NCBI GenBank assembly: GCA_937959065.1
Contig: CALGOI010000072.1
Coordinates: 1-16,364 of the forward strand
Direction of reading: 5' to 3'
Origin: an uncultured Ignavibacteriota bacterium
Lineage (GTDB): Bacteria; Bacteroidota; Ignavibacteria; Tepidaquicellales; Tepidaquicellaceae
DNA: 16,364 nucleotides
The notes under the pieces were generated by a model. The model saw nothing but the letters and a program-made list of their open reading frames with translations. It was not told where the DNA came from and did not search any database. Made by a program: the position numbers and the translations under genes. Each line of letters starts with the position of its first letter. Position 1 is the stretch's first letter. Positions 8,132-15,025 of this stretch are shown here, piece by piece.

Positions 8132-9616
8132 ATGAGATACCTTCTCACAATATTAATTCTATTCACCGTTCAATCTTTTTCCCATTCCCAAACCGTTTCC
8201 GTTGGGGCTAAAGCATTTAACGAGGGCTACATACTTGCCGAGATACAGTCCCAGCTGCTTGAAGACGCCGGGTACACAGTCGAACGAAAATACAATCTTG
8301 GAGGGACGCTCATCTGCTTTGAAGCGCTCAAGAACGGTGAAATCGACACTTACCCCGAATATACAGGCACAATATCCGAAGAGATCTTGAAACTTAACAA
8401 GAAACCAACGGAGGACGAGCTCCGCTCGCAGCTGCTTAACCAGTTTGACCTAAACATTACTCCTTCATACGGATTTAATAATACCTACGCGCTCACGATG
8501 AAGCGTGAGACTGCCGAACGTCTCGGAATAAAAAAAATATCCGACCTCATCTCTCATCCGGAACTCAATATGGCGCTGAGCTATGAATTTTTAAAGCGCA
8601 AAGATGGATGGGATAACCTGGCTTCATTCTATGGATTAAAAAATAAACCGGTAGGCATAGAGCACGGTCTGGCGTACGCCGCGCTGGAAGACGGAAAGAT
8701 ACAGTTAATCGACGCTTACTCAACCGACGGCGAAATAGAGAAGTACGACCTTGTGATACTGGAAGATGATAGAGAATTCTTCCCTAAATATTACGCGCTT
8801 TCATTTTACCGCGGGCAGTTAGAACCAAAAGCTCTCACCGCTCTCGAAAAGCTGAACGGAGAGATCACAGAATTCGAAATGCAGGACATGAATTACAAAG
8901 TTCTCTACGAAAACAAGACATTCAGCGAGGTGGCTCACGAATTCCTCGCCGGTAAAAACCTGCTGACGAATACTACCGAGCATAAGTCTTCTTCGTGGCT
9001 GAGCGAGATACTCGATAAGACCGTCACACATATATGGCTGACAACTTTCGCGCTGGTATTATCAATTATTGTAGCTCTTCCGCTCGGTATAGTAATATAT
9101 CATTTTTCCACAGCAGCAAAACCCATACTGTACGTTGCCGGGCTTTTACAGACGATACCATCGATCGCGCTTCTTGCTTTCATGATACCGTTATTCGGGA
9201 TAGGTGTGACACCGGCGATAGTTGCTCTTTTTCTTTACGCGCTGCTGCCGATACTCCGCAATACCGCGACTGGATTATTCTCCGTCGATCCGCTTTTAAA
9301 GAAAGTCGGAACCGGGATGGGACTTACTCGCTGGCAGAAGCTGCGCTACGTAGAGCTGCCTCTCTCATTCCCGACAATCATAGCGGGAATAAAAACAGCG
9401 GCTGTAATAAATATAGGAACAGCTACGCTCGCCGCCTTCATCGGAGCGGGGGGATTGGGAGAGTTCATCGTGACGGGACTTTCTCTTAACAACACTAATC
9501 TTATTCTGATGGGAGCTATACCAGCCGCTTTGCTTGCGATCCTGGTGGAGTTCTTCTTCGAGATGCTTGAGCGCGTCCTGGTCCCTAAACATCTAAAGAT
9601 GAAGCTTGAAAACTAA
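8132..9616 (+). CDS. Compatible-solute-type (OpuB/OsmU/ProX-like) ABC importer: fused substrate-binding protein and permease
   Basis: This 494-residue protein has a signal peptide at 1-19 (LLTILILFTVQSFSHS), which sends the binding domain to the periplasm. Residues about 21-275 are an OpuAC/QAT-type substrate-binding domain: VGAKAFNEGYILAEI at 24-38 and DTYPEYTGT at 72-80 are characteristic. Residues about 295-490 are a BPD_transp_1 permease with about five membrane segments (near 300-324, 331-358, 360-383, 413-440, 456-478). The ATPase-coupling loop is VGTGMGLTRWQKLRYVELP at 392-410. The family imports glycine betaine, choline, carnitine, proline betaine or ergothioneine; the ligand cannot be assigned here. 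Well-studied fusions have the permease first; here the binding domain comes first. No ATPase gene is in the window. Local GC is high compared with the flanks. A terminator is not obvious. Confidence 0.9.
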   Translation: MRYLLTILILFTVQSFSHSQTVSVGAKAFNEGYILAEIQSQLLEDAGYTVERKYNLGGTLICFEALKNGEIDTYPEYTGTISEEILKLNKKPTEDELRSQLLNQFDLNITPSYGFNNTYALTMKRETAERLGIKKISDLISHPELNMALSYEFLKRKDGWDNLASFYGLKNKPVGIEHGLAYAALEDGKIQLIDAYSTDGEIEKYDLVILEDDREFFPKYYALSFYRGQLEPKALTALEKLNGEITEFEMQDMNYKVLYENKTFSEVAHEFLAGKNLLTNTTEHKSSSWLSEILDKTVTHIWLTTFALVLSIIVALPLGIVIYHFSTAAKPILYVAGLLQTIPSIALLAFMIPLFGIGVTPAIVALFLYALLPILRNTATGLFSVDPLLKKVGTGMGLTRWQKLRYVELPLSFPTIIAGIKTAAVINIGTATLAAFIGAGGLGEFIVTGLSLNNTNLILMGAIPAALLAILVEFFFEMLERVLVPKHLKMKLEN

Positions 9617-9930
9617 TGGAGCAAAGTGTGTAATTAAAGCAACTACTTTTGAGACAAATTTAACCTGCTTATCCTGCATCAAAATTAAACTCCTATTTTA
9701 TAACTCTTAGATTTGGGCACATAATTTGCTTTTCATATATCTGATTTTTAAAATAATAATCACAAGCGGAAGCAAAAAAAGTACTCATCATCATTGGGGC
9801 ATTCATTGAAGGCAAAGCCGGGCTGTAATTCTGAAATTAAACCGGGGATAGATTTTTTTGAGTATTGATTATTAAGACCGAGCAATGAATAATATTTAAT
9901 GTGAGGAGGATGACTCCGGGAGGGAAGTTG
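9617..9930. other. Intergenic region without a recognisable gene
   Basis: These 314 bases lie between the transporter stop and the stop of the minus-strand TPR-like gene. They are AT-rich with homopolymer runs. I see no convincing terminator, RNA gene or coding sequence. A 38-codon open stretch at 9752-9868 has no usable start and no recognised relative. T7 runs at 9853-9859 and near 9932 are not preceded by a strong stem. Confidence 0.6.
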
Positions 9931-11412
9931 TTATTTTTTTATAATTGATTTGAGATCATTAGCTTTTGAGATGAACCATGTAGCGCCGAGGACAAAATTA
10001 TTTTGAACTTGCTCAATAATTTTATTAATATCGAATTCCGAATAATTTTGGGGTGAGGATTTTATTTTCATTAATTTTTCAAACACTTTCAGGGTATTAA
10101 GCTGATTAAGTTTGAAATTATCATCCATCCTGAGGGAATCGTTGATGAAAATCCGGGTGGAGTTAATAAGAGAGAATGCCGGTTCGAAGTACCCGGCAGA
10201 GAAATAAGCTCTGAGATAAACAATTTTCATTAAAAGTTTAGAATCCTGATCGGGAGGTTTAATATCGGCTAAAAGAGCAATGGCTTCATCATAATTGCCT
10301 TTATCCTCTTCAATGAAAGCCAATGACAGTTTACGGGCAACATCTCTTTTATCATTTTCGAGAGTATGGGAGTAATTTTTTAGAAAATTTTCAGCTTCTC
10401 TTGTCCGGCCAATATGCAGGAATGCTCTTACAGTTTCGATAAACGCAATATAATTGAAAGGACCGAGCCCGTCTTCTTTAAATCTAACCTTTTTCATCAT
10501 CAGTTTTTTGATATCAAGCGATTCTTTTACAAATTCTCTTTTTCCTTTTCTGAAGGCCGAGGCACAATAAGAAAGAACCTTTGTAATTATAGAGTATCTT
10601 TCGTAATTAGTATAATCATCAATCCTTTTAGCTAAATGTTTTTTGAGTTTAAAGAAAGAATCCACGTTATCAGGTTCAGTGAGTAATTTTATCAAAAGTG
10701 TATTCATAACAATATTATCATGGTCATCTTTTTTAATGCCGTCCAGTGCATCAGTTAGTCCGTCAAAATTAATATTGGATCCAAGAATCTCAATAAAGTC
10801 TTTTTCGTAGTGGGTATTAAGATTACCAATATTAATGTCAATTTTCCAAAGATTGCGTGAAAATTTTCTAAAGAATTCGCAAATGGTATAAATCATTTCA
10901 TTATACACGGCATCCTGCAGATCTTTATTATTACTTCTATTAGCATTAAAATAGTAAATATTTTCTTCGATGAGAGAGTATCTGTGATACCTGTCAAACC
11001 CGATAAGCTCGTTATCAAGATCTTCCTTTAAGCCGGAAATTAATTTTTTAAAATTTCCGTCGAGGAATCTATCATCGTAAACTCTTGCCAATGACATTAA
11101 GCCTTCAAACCTATAATCATCATTTTGTTTTGATGAATTAACAATAAGGAATTTTTCAATAAGCTTATATAGCTCACTTAAAAGGTTTTTCATAATTCCA
11201 TAGTTGTATGATTTTCCCGGGAAGATCTTTTCATGCAGAAATTCCTCAGTAAGATCATCAGAGTTGAGTTTAGCCTTTGTATTAATCCGGTCGAAGAGCT
11301 TAATAATATTTTTATTGGTATTAAAGTAGGGTGAGCGGGTAAAGAGGGCGAAATCGCGAAGTTCCTCATCAGAGAATGTTTTAACAACGTCAATGGCTTT
11401 ACTTTTTAACAT
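9931..11412 (-). CDS. TPR-like helical-repeat protein of unknown function (copy 2)
   Basis: This is a 493-residue, helical, charged protein with no signal peptide or membrane segment. The N-terminus (IDVVKTFSDEELRDFALFTR-SPYF-NTNKNIIKLFDRI, residues 7-43) follows a pattern common in uncharacterised Bacteroidota proteins and aligns with copy 1 at IKLFD and the preceding K-S/T-x-E-x2-R-x-F stretch. TPR-like helix pairs appear at about 325-350 (AFLHIGRTREAENFL), 356-385 (LSLAFIEEDKGNYDEAIALL) and 395-420 (RAYFSAGYFEPAFSLI). Codons are very AT-rich. The ATG at 11412 is the natural start. It is divergent (168 bases) from a run that ends in a T9SS-tailed propeller, repeating the arrangement of copy 1. 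The function is unknown. Confidence 0.8.
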   Translation of the reverse strand: MLKSKAIDVVKTFSDEELRDFALFTRSPYFNTNKNIIKLFDRINTKAKLNSDDLTEEFLHEKIFPGKSYNYGIMKNLLSELYKLIEKFLIVNSSKQNDDYRFEGLMSLARVYDDRFLDGNFKKLISGLKEDLDNELIGFDRYHRYSLIEENIYYFNANRSNNKDLQDAVYNEMIYTICEFFRKFSRNLWKIDINIGNLNTHYEKDFIEILGSNINFDGLTDALDGIKKDDHDNIVMNTLLIKLLTEPDNVDSFFKLKKHLAKRIDDYTNYERYSIITKVLSYCASAFRKGKREFVKESLDIKKLMMKKVRFKEDGLGPFNYIAFIETVRAFLHIGRTREAENFLKNYSHTLENDKRDVARKLSLAFIEEDKGNYDEAIALLADIKPPDQDSKLLMKIVYLRAYFSAGYFEPAFSLINSTRIFINDSLRMDDNFKLNQLNTLKVFEKLMKIKSSPQNYSEFDINKIIEQVQNNFVLGATWFISKANDLKSIIKK

Positions 11413-11529
11413 TTCGGGGAGATGGATTTATGAAAACATTCAAACGGAAAATACTCAAATTAAATCAAAAATACAGTATTTCGGGAAAAAATGGTTATGT
11501 AGATCTATGAAAAAGCCGATAAAAATTTT

Positions 11530-11560
11530 TTGAACGGGTGATTTGTGGAGTTTAGATTTG
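11530..11560 (+). promoter_or_regulatory. Bacteroidota-type promoter (TTG-N20-TAGATTTG)
   Basis: TTG at 11530-11532 and TAGATTTG at 11553-11560 are 20 bases apart. The second element is an exact match to TAnnTTTG and the spacing lies in the usual 17-23 range. Transcription would begin near 11567, giving a leader of about 14 bases before the ATG at 11581. It probably serves the run 11581-13676. Confidence 0.55.
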
Positions 11561-11580
11561 AATAAAATAAACAAAGAAAA

Positions 11581-11913
11581 ATGTCTCTAAAATCAAAGGA
11601 AAGCGGGAAAGGATCTGAGAAACCATCATATTTGAGGGGGAATTCCCGGAGTGAAAAGACAGAAACCATAAGACTGATGGACCTTTATGTAGAGGGACTA
11701 AATGCCGAGGCAAAGATAATTTCATTAGAGGATGCGGGGGTATATGGAGGGCGAAATTATTATAAGATCTTTCTTGAAGTATTCCCGCCACATACGGGTA
11801 GATTCAAGACAAGGGGATTCGCACCGGTATCGGGAAATTTGCTTCCGCGAGCGGGCGATATGATAAGTATAAAATACAATCCTTCAGAACCTGACAATTT
11901 CGTTATAATCTAA
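11581..11913 (+). CDS. Small DUF3592-like beta protein, function unknown
   Basis: This 110-residue protein has no signal peptide or membrane segment. Residues 1-30 are polar and rich in Ser, Lys and Glu, probably disordered. Residues about 36-110 show a small beta-barrel pattern: GLNAEAKIISLEDAGVYGGR, an FLEVFPPHTGRFKTRGFAP strand pair, then LPRAGDMISIKYNPSEPDNF. The closing G-D-x-I-x-V/I-K/R-Y-x-P-x-x-P motif is shared with DUF3592-like and other small domains that usually sit in or beside membrane proteins; here it stands alone. The assignment is a pattern resemblance, not a firm family call. It heads a run with the sorting-domain ORF (45 bases on) and the propeller. Confidence 0.7.
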   Translation: MSLKSKESGKGSEKPSYLRGNSRSEKTETIRLMDLYVEGLNAEAKIISLEDAGVYGGRNYYKIFLEVFPPHTGRFKTRGFAPVSGNLLPRAGDMISIKYNPSEPDNFVII

Positions 11914-11958
11914 TAACAACTTAAACATATATCATGAGTTCAAAACATATCCGCAGAG

Positions 11959-12243
11959 GTGCCGCGTGGGTATTCACTTGAGCAGAATTATCCTAACCCC
12001 TTTAACCCGGCAACGAATATAAGATTCGGTATTCCAAAAGCGGGGCAGGTAAAGCTGTCTGTATATGATATCGCAGGCAGGGAGTTATCAGTCCTTGTTA
12101 ATAAGGAGCTAAGTGCGGGTTCCTATAAGACGGAATTTAACGGGGAGCAGATGCCGTCAGGAACATATTTTTACAAGCTTGAAGCAGACGGATTTACAGA
12201 AGTCAAAAAAATGATATTAATAAAATCGGAGAAAATAAAATGA
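11959..12243 (+). CDS. Orphan T9SS type A sorting domain without cargo body (possible gene remnant)
   Basis: This 94-residue frame consists almost only of a T9SS C-terminal sorting domain: EQNYPNPFNP, IRFGIPKAGQ, VKLSVYDIAGRE, LSAGSYKTEF, SGTYFYKLEADGF and a KKMILIKSEKIK end. It has no signal peptide, so by itself it could not cross the inner membrane by Sec. The only start is a GTG at 11959. In-frame codons before it (from 11938, after a TGA at 11935) still read VQNISAE, which looks like the linker that precedes such domains in full-length cargo (compare VENIGSAIPE in the gene at 4245). This argues for the tail of a cargo gene whose body has been lost. Its TGA overlaps the next gene's ATG as ATGA, so it may be translated and coupled. 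Its closest match in the window is the tail of that next gene. Confidence 0.65.
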   Translation: MPRGYSLEQNYPNPFNPATNIRFGIPKAGQVKLSVYDIAGRELSVLVNKELSAGSYKTEFNGEQMPSGTYFYKLEADGFTEVKKMILIKSEKIK

Positions 12244-13676
12244 AAAGCATTATAGCATTAATATTACTTTTAATCACATCAACAATAAATGCACAGTGGG
12301 TGAATGATTTTAGAATGACGAACTACGCAACCAATTCACACACTTCGCGAAACAACACCTGGTGCATAGCATCAGCCGGCGATACAGTTCATACGGTATG
12401 GTACGGATTACAGGATGGAAATTCAGAAATCTATTACAGAAAATCTATTAATAGGGGAATAAATTGGCAGACAATAAAGCGGTTAACTATTGACGCATCA
12501 ATGTCGGAATACCCGACAATTTGTGTGTCGGGTGCGGTAGTTCACGTTGCCTGGATAGATGGGCGATCAGGGAACAAAGAAATCTATTATAAACGGTCTA
12601 CAGATGCAGGGTTAAACTGGGAATCTGATGTACGTCTTACAATTAATCCGGGTCTTTCCGAAAGTCCCTCAATCTGTGTGTCCGGAAATAGTGTCCACGT
12701 AGTATGGATGGATAACAGGGACGGGAATTATGAAATTTTTTATAAAAGGTCATCTAATGCAGGAGTGAATTGGGGATTAGATCAAAGATTAACCTCAAAT
12801 GATTCTATATCTGGATATCCTTCTATAGCGGTGACGGGTCAATTCATTCATCTTGCCTGGGTAGATTACAGGACCGATCTGCCTGAGATATATTACAAGG
12901 TTTCGCCGGACGGGGGATTAAGCTGGCTCACTGATCACCGCCTTACGAACAGCCCGGGAACAGCAACCGTCCCGAGCATTGCATTATCAGGAAACACAGT
13001 ACATGTGGCCTGGAGTGACAACAGGGACGGAAATTATGAAAAGTATTATAAACGGTCTACAAATTCAGGAGTCAGCTGGGAGGCGGATGTAAGATTGACG
13101 GATAATCTGGCATTATCGGGTAATGCCTGTCTTGCAGCGTCGGGGCAATCAGTACACTTAACCTGGAATGACAGCAGAGATGCCGATTATGAGATATATT
13201 ATAAGAGATCGACAGACGGAGGTGTGACATGGGAACCAGACTTAAGATTGACCAACAGCGCAGGTGAGTCATCATTTTCATCAATCTCACTATCGGGCCA
13301 GGTGGTACATGTATTATGGCAGGATACCCGTAATGGGAACTATGAGATATATTATAAAAGGAATCCATTGGGTAACATAATTACATCGATTGAACCGACA
13401 CTCTCAATATCGGGGGGCTACAAACTTGATCAGAATTATCCGAATCCTTTCAATCCCAGTACAAATTTAAAATTTAAAATTAAAAATTCAAATTTGGTAA
13501 AGCTGAGTGTATATGATATGGCAGGAAAAGAGGTGGCAGTGCTGGTGAATGAAAAGTTAAGCGCGGGTGAGTATGAGTATACGTTTGACGGGACGAATTT
13601 ATCAAGCGGGGTATATTTTTATACACTACAGACTAAAGGTTACATTGAGACGAAAAAGATGATGCTGGTTAAGTAA
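12240..13676 (+). CDS. Secreted seven-repeat sialidase-like beta-propeller with T9SS sorting domain
   Basis: This is a 478-residue exported protein. Residues 1-18 are a signal peptide (SIIALILLLITSTINA, then QW). Seven repeats follow, with the strand VHVAW-D-x-RDGNYEIYYK, then an Asp-box-like S-T-D-G-G-V-x-W and W-x-x-D-x-RLT. The key Trp falls at residues 54, 105, 156, 207, 258, 309 and 360, an exact 51-residue period. The seventh repeat lacks its last strand, and the mature N-terminus QWVNDFRMT supplies the same motif, so the ring should close by N-terminal pairing. Catalytic residues of true sialidases (the Arg triad, Tyr/Glu pair) are not evident, so a binding role is likelier. Residues 397-478 are a type A T9SS tail (QNYPNPFNP to KKMMLVK). 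The start ATG overlaps the stop of the orphan sorting domain. It converges on the methyltransferase gene 12 bases on. Confidence 0.88.
   Translation: MKSIIALILLLITSTINAQWVNDFRMTNYATNSHTSRNNTWCIASAGDTVHTVWYGLQDGNSEIYYRKSINRGINWQTIKRLTIDASMSEYPTICVSGAVVHVAWIDGRSGNKEIYYKRSTDAGLNWESDVRLTINPGLSESPSICVSGNSVHVVWMDNRDGNYEIFYKRSSNAGVNWGLDQRLTSNDSISGYPSIAVTGQFIHLAWVDYRTDLPEIYYKVSPDGGLSWLTDHRLTNSPGTATVPSIALSGNTVHVAWSDNRDGNYEKYYKRSTNSGVSWEADVRLTDNLALSGNACLAASGQSVHLTWNDSRDADYEIYYKRSTDGGVTWEPDLRLTNSAGESSFSSISLSGQVVHVLWQDTRNGNYEIYYKRNPLGNIITSIEPTLSISGGYKLDQNYPNPFNPSTNLKFKIKNSNLVKLSVYDMAGKEVAVLVNEKLSAGEYEYTFDGTNLSSGVYFYTLQTKGYIETKKMMLVK
12384..13361 (+). repeat. Seven in-frame 153-base (51-codon) coding repeats
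   Basis: The repeats encode the propeller blades. Trp codons recur every 153 bases from 12399 to 13317 with no insertion or deletion. At DNA level the copies differ widely at synonymous positions, so the repeat is old and kept by selection on the protein rather than by recent slippage. The last copy is partial in its final strand. Confidence 0.85.
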
Positions 13677-13688
13677 GAAAGTTCACGA

Positions 13689-14462
13689 TTACTCCGGGTA
13701 TCCTATAAGGTAGCGCATCTGGATAGTGAGCTTGCCTTTAGCGATACCTGTTTCCCAGTGATATTGAGGGAAGTCATTAATTAATTTTTCCAGTTCACTT
13801 TCATTATAGAAACGGAAGGCGGAAGCGATTCCATCCCATATAGTTGTAAAAGGTATAACGGGGATGATATAAGTAAAGAAGAGGCGGCTGAATTTGAAGG
13901 GTTTGATGAACGGGGTAGCGAAGAAAAATATAAACGGGTGTCCGAGCGCAATGGCGAGAGCAGTAATTATTTTATTTCCTGCACCGTCGAAGAATGCGAC
14001 GGGCATATTGGCATCAACGGCGGATTTTAGTATCTTTTTTGCATGTGAGGGCGTGAAGTGATGGAATGCGGAGAACATAGTGCGGACGCCTGTCAGCGAA
14101 GGCGGAACATCCAGTGCATCCACTGAAGCGGTTATGAACTTAATCCCACCTCCCGTAACGCCGTTTACATCATTAAAGGCCGGGATGTTAGGGTATTTAT
14201 CAGAGAGAGTAAAGGAGATCCGATAGCGCTCGTTCTCGTGGAGTTTATTATAAACATCCACCATGCCTCCTCCACCTCCTGAACACAGATCAAGAATTGA
14301 AGTAAGGCCTGTTTTATCCAGGACATTTTTGATGTGGGGTACAGCTGGGTCATAGAATCGAAGTATTTCGATCAGGAAGCGCAGGTAATCCGTAGCGGAG
14401 TCACGAATAATGGACGGGAACCAAGGAAAATCTTCAAATTCGAATAATTGGAGACGCTTCAT
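13689..14462 (-). CDS. Class I SAM-dependent methyltransferase with hydrophobic C-terminal segment
   Basis: This is a 257-residue protein. The SAM-binding motif I is SILDLCSGGGGG at 55-66; an acidic/hydrophobic strand (FTLSDKYPN, near 84-92) and MFSAFHHFTPSHAKKIL (near 128-144) follow the Rossmann order. The segment at about 165-210 (ALGHPFIFFFATPFIKP, LFFTYIIPVIPFTTIWDGIA) is strongly hydrophobic, suggesting membrane contact or a buried lid. The N-terminal pattern LQLFEFEDFPWFPSIIRDS and the late TTIWDGIASAFRFYNESELE recur in a family of uncharacterised bacterial methyltransferases. The methyl acceptor is unknown. It is the last gene of the minus-strand row, 14 bases after the AHSA1-like gene. 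No hairpin is visible in the 12 bases separating it from the convergent propeller. Confidence 0.85.
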   Translation of the reverse strand: MKRLQLFEFEDFPWFPSIIRDSATDYLRFLIEILRFYDPAVPHIKNVLDKTGLTSILDLCSGGGGGMVDVYNKLHENERYRISFTLSDKYPNIPAFNDVNGVTGGGIKFITASVDALDVPPSLTGVRTMFSAFHHFTPSHAKKILKSAVDANMPVAFFDGAGNKIITALAIALGHPFIFFFATPFIKPFKFSRLFFTYIIPVIPFTTIWDGIASAFRFYNESELEKLINDFPQYHWETGIAKGKLTIQMRYLIGYPE

Positions 14463-14476
14463 TAAAAAAACCGTAG

Positions 14477-14980
14477 TTATGAATTTATAAGGTTATCGAT
14501 ATCGGGATTATGTTCACGCAGGTCGAGACCGCCTTCATATACGGATTTCAAATTGGCAAGATGGTAAGTCCATGCAATTATGCATCCCAAATAAACGCGC
14601 TTACGGTCCTCGGGTTCAGTTTGCAGATTGGACTGGAGGAGTTCAACTATGGTTCTTCCGTTGTTTGATTTGATGTCAATGGTGACAACTTCCTCATCAG
14701 TGCCGAAAGTAAATTTAAGATGATCTTTCCCGTTCGCTTCCTCGATCTTTCCTTTAGAAATGAGGTCAAATCCGAACCATTTCCATTCGTATGTATCCCC
14801 GGCATCAGCGGATGATGAGCCGGATCTTTCCGAGCCACCGGGAGAGTAATAGGAAGCGTTTTGCAGGAACCATTTTTTCAAGCCATCAGATGTAGCCCAG
14901 GCGTTGTATAGTTTAGCCGGATCAGCATCGATATATACACGGCGAGTGAAATGTCTCCATTCGTTAGTGTCGTTAGTCAT
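14477..14980 (-). CDS. AHSA1/SRPBCC-fold (START-like) protein
   Basis: This is a 167-residue cytoplasmic protein with the AHSA1-type pattern: RRVYIDADPAKLYNAWATSD-GLKKWF at 13-38, a WKWFGFDLISKGKI-like strand pair near 66-79, KFTFGTDEEVVTIDI and TIVELLQSN in the middle sheet, and the long C-terminal helix (GCIIAWTYHLANLKSVYEGG, near 132-151). The fold forms a hydrophobic cavity that binds lipids or other apolar ligands, or contacts partner proteins. The ligand is unknown. It lies 45 bases after the other SRPBCC gene and 14 bases before the methyltransferase. The two SRPBCC proteins belong to different subfamilies, so this is not a simple tandem duplication. Confidence 0.82.
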   Translation of the reverse strand: MTNDTNEWRHFTRRVYIDADPAKLYNAWATSDGLKKWFLQNASYYSPGGSERSGSSSADAGDTYEWKWFGFDLISKGKIEEANGKDHLKFTFGTDEEVVTIDIKSNNGRTIVELLQSNLQTEPEDRKRVYLGCIIAWTYHLANLKSVYEGGLDLREHNPDIDNLINS

Positions 14981-15025
14981 ACCGGTTGTTTAGTTTTTAA
15001 AAAATACAACCCCCGAAGATTATTT

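Noticed and set aside
9034..9489. A 151-codon frame inside the transporter gene
   Set aside because: It lies entirely within the strongly supported permease frame, and its composition (Arg, Ser, Cys rich) is typical of an out-of-frame shadow.
9820..9860. A terminator for the transporter gene (CCGG...CCGG then a T7 run)
   Set aside because: Only a four-base self-complementary pairing with a long AT loop precedes the T run, so the stem would be unstable.
9752..9868. Open stretch reading SSLGHSLKAKPG and IKPGIDFFEY before a TGA
   Set aside because: It has no start codon in a sensible place and no recognised relative, and is short; a gene remnant cannot be supported.
12384..13361. A CRISPR-like or satellite repeat
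   Set aside because: The 153-base period is in frame throughout and conserved as protein, not DNA; there are no identical short repeats with unique spacers.
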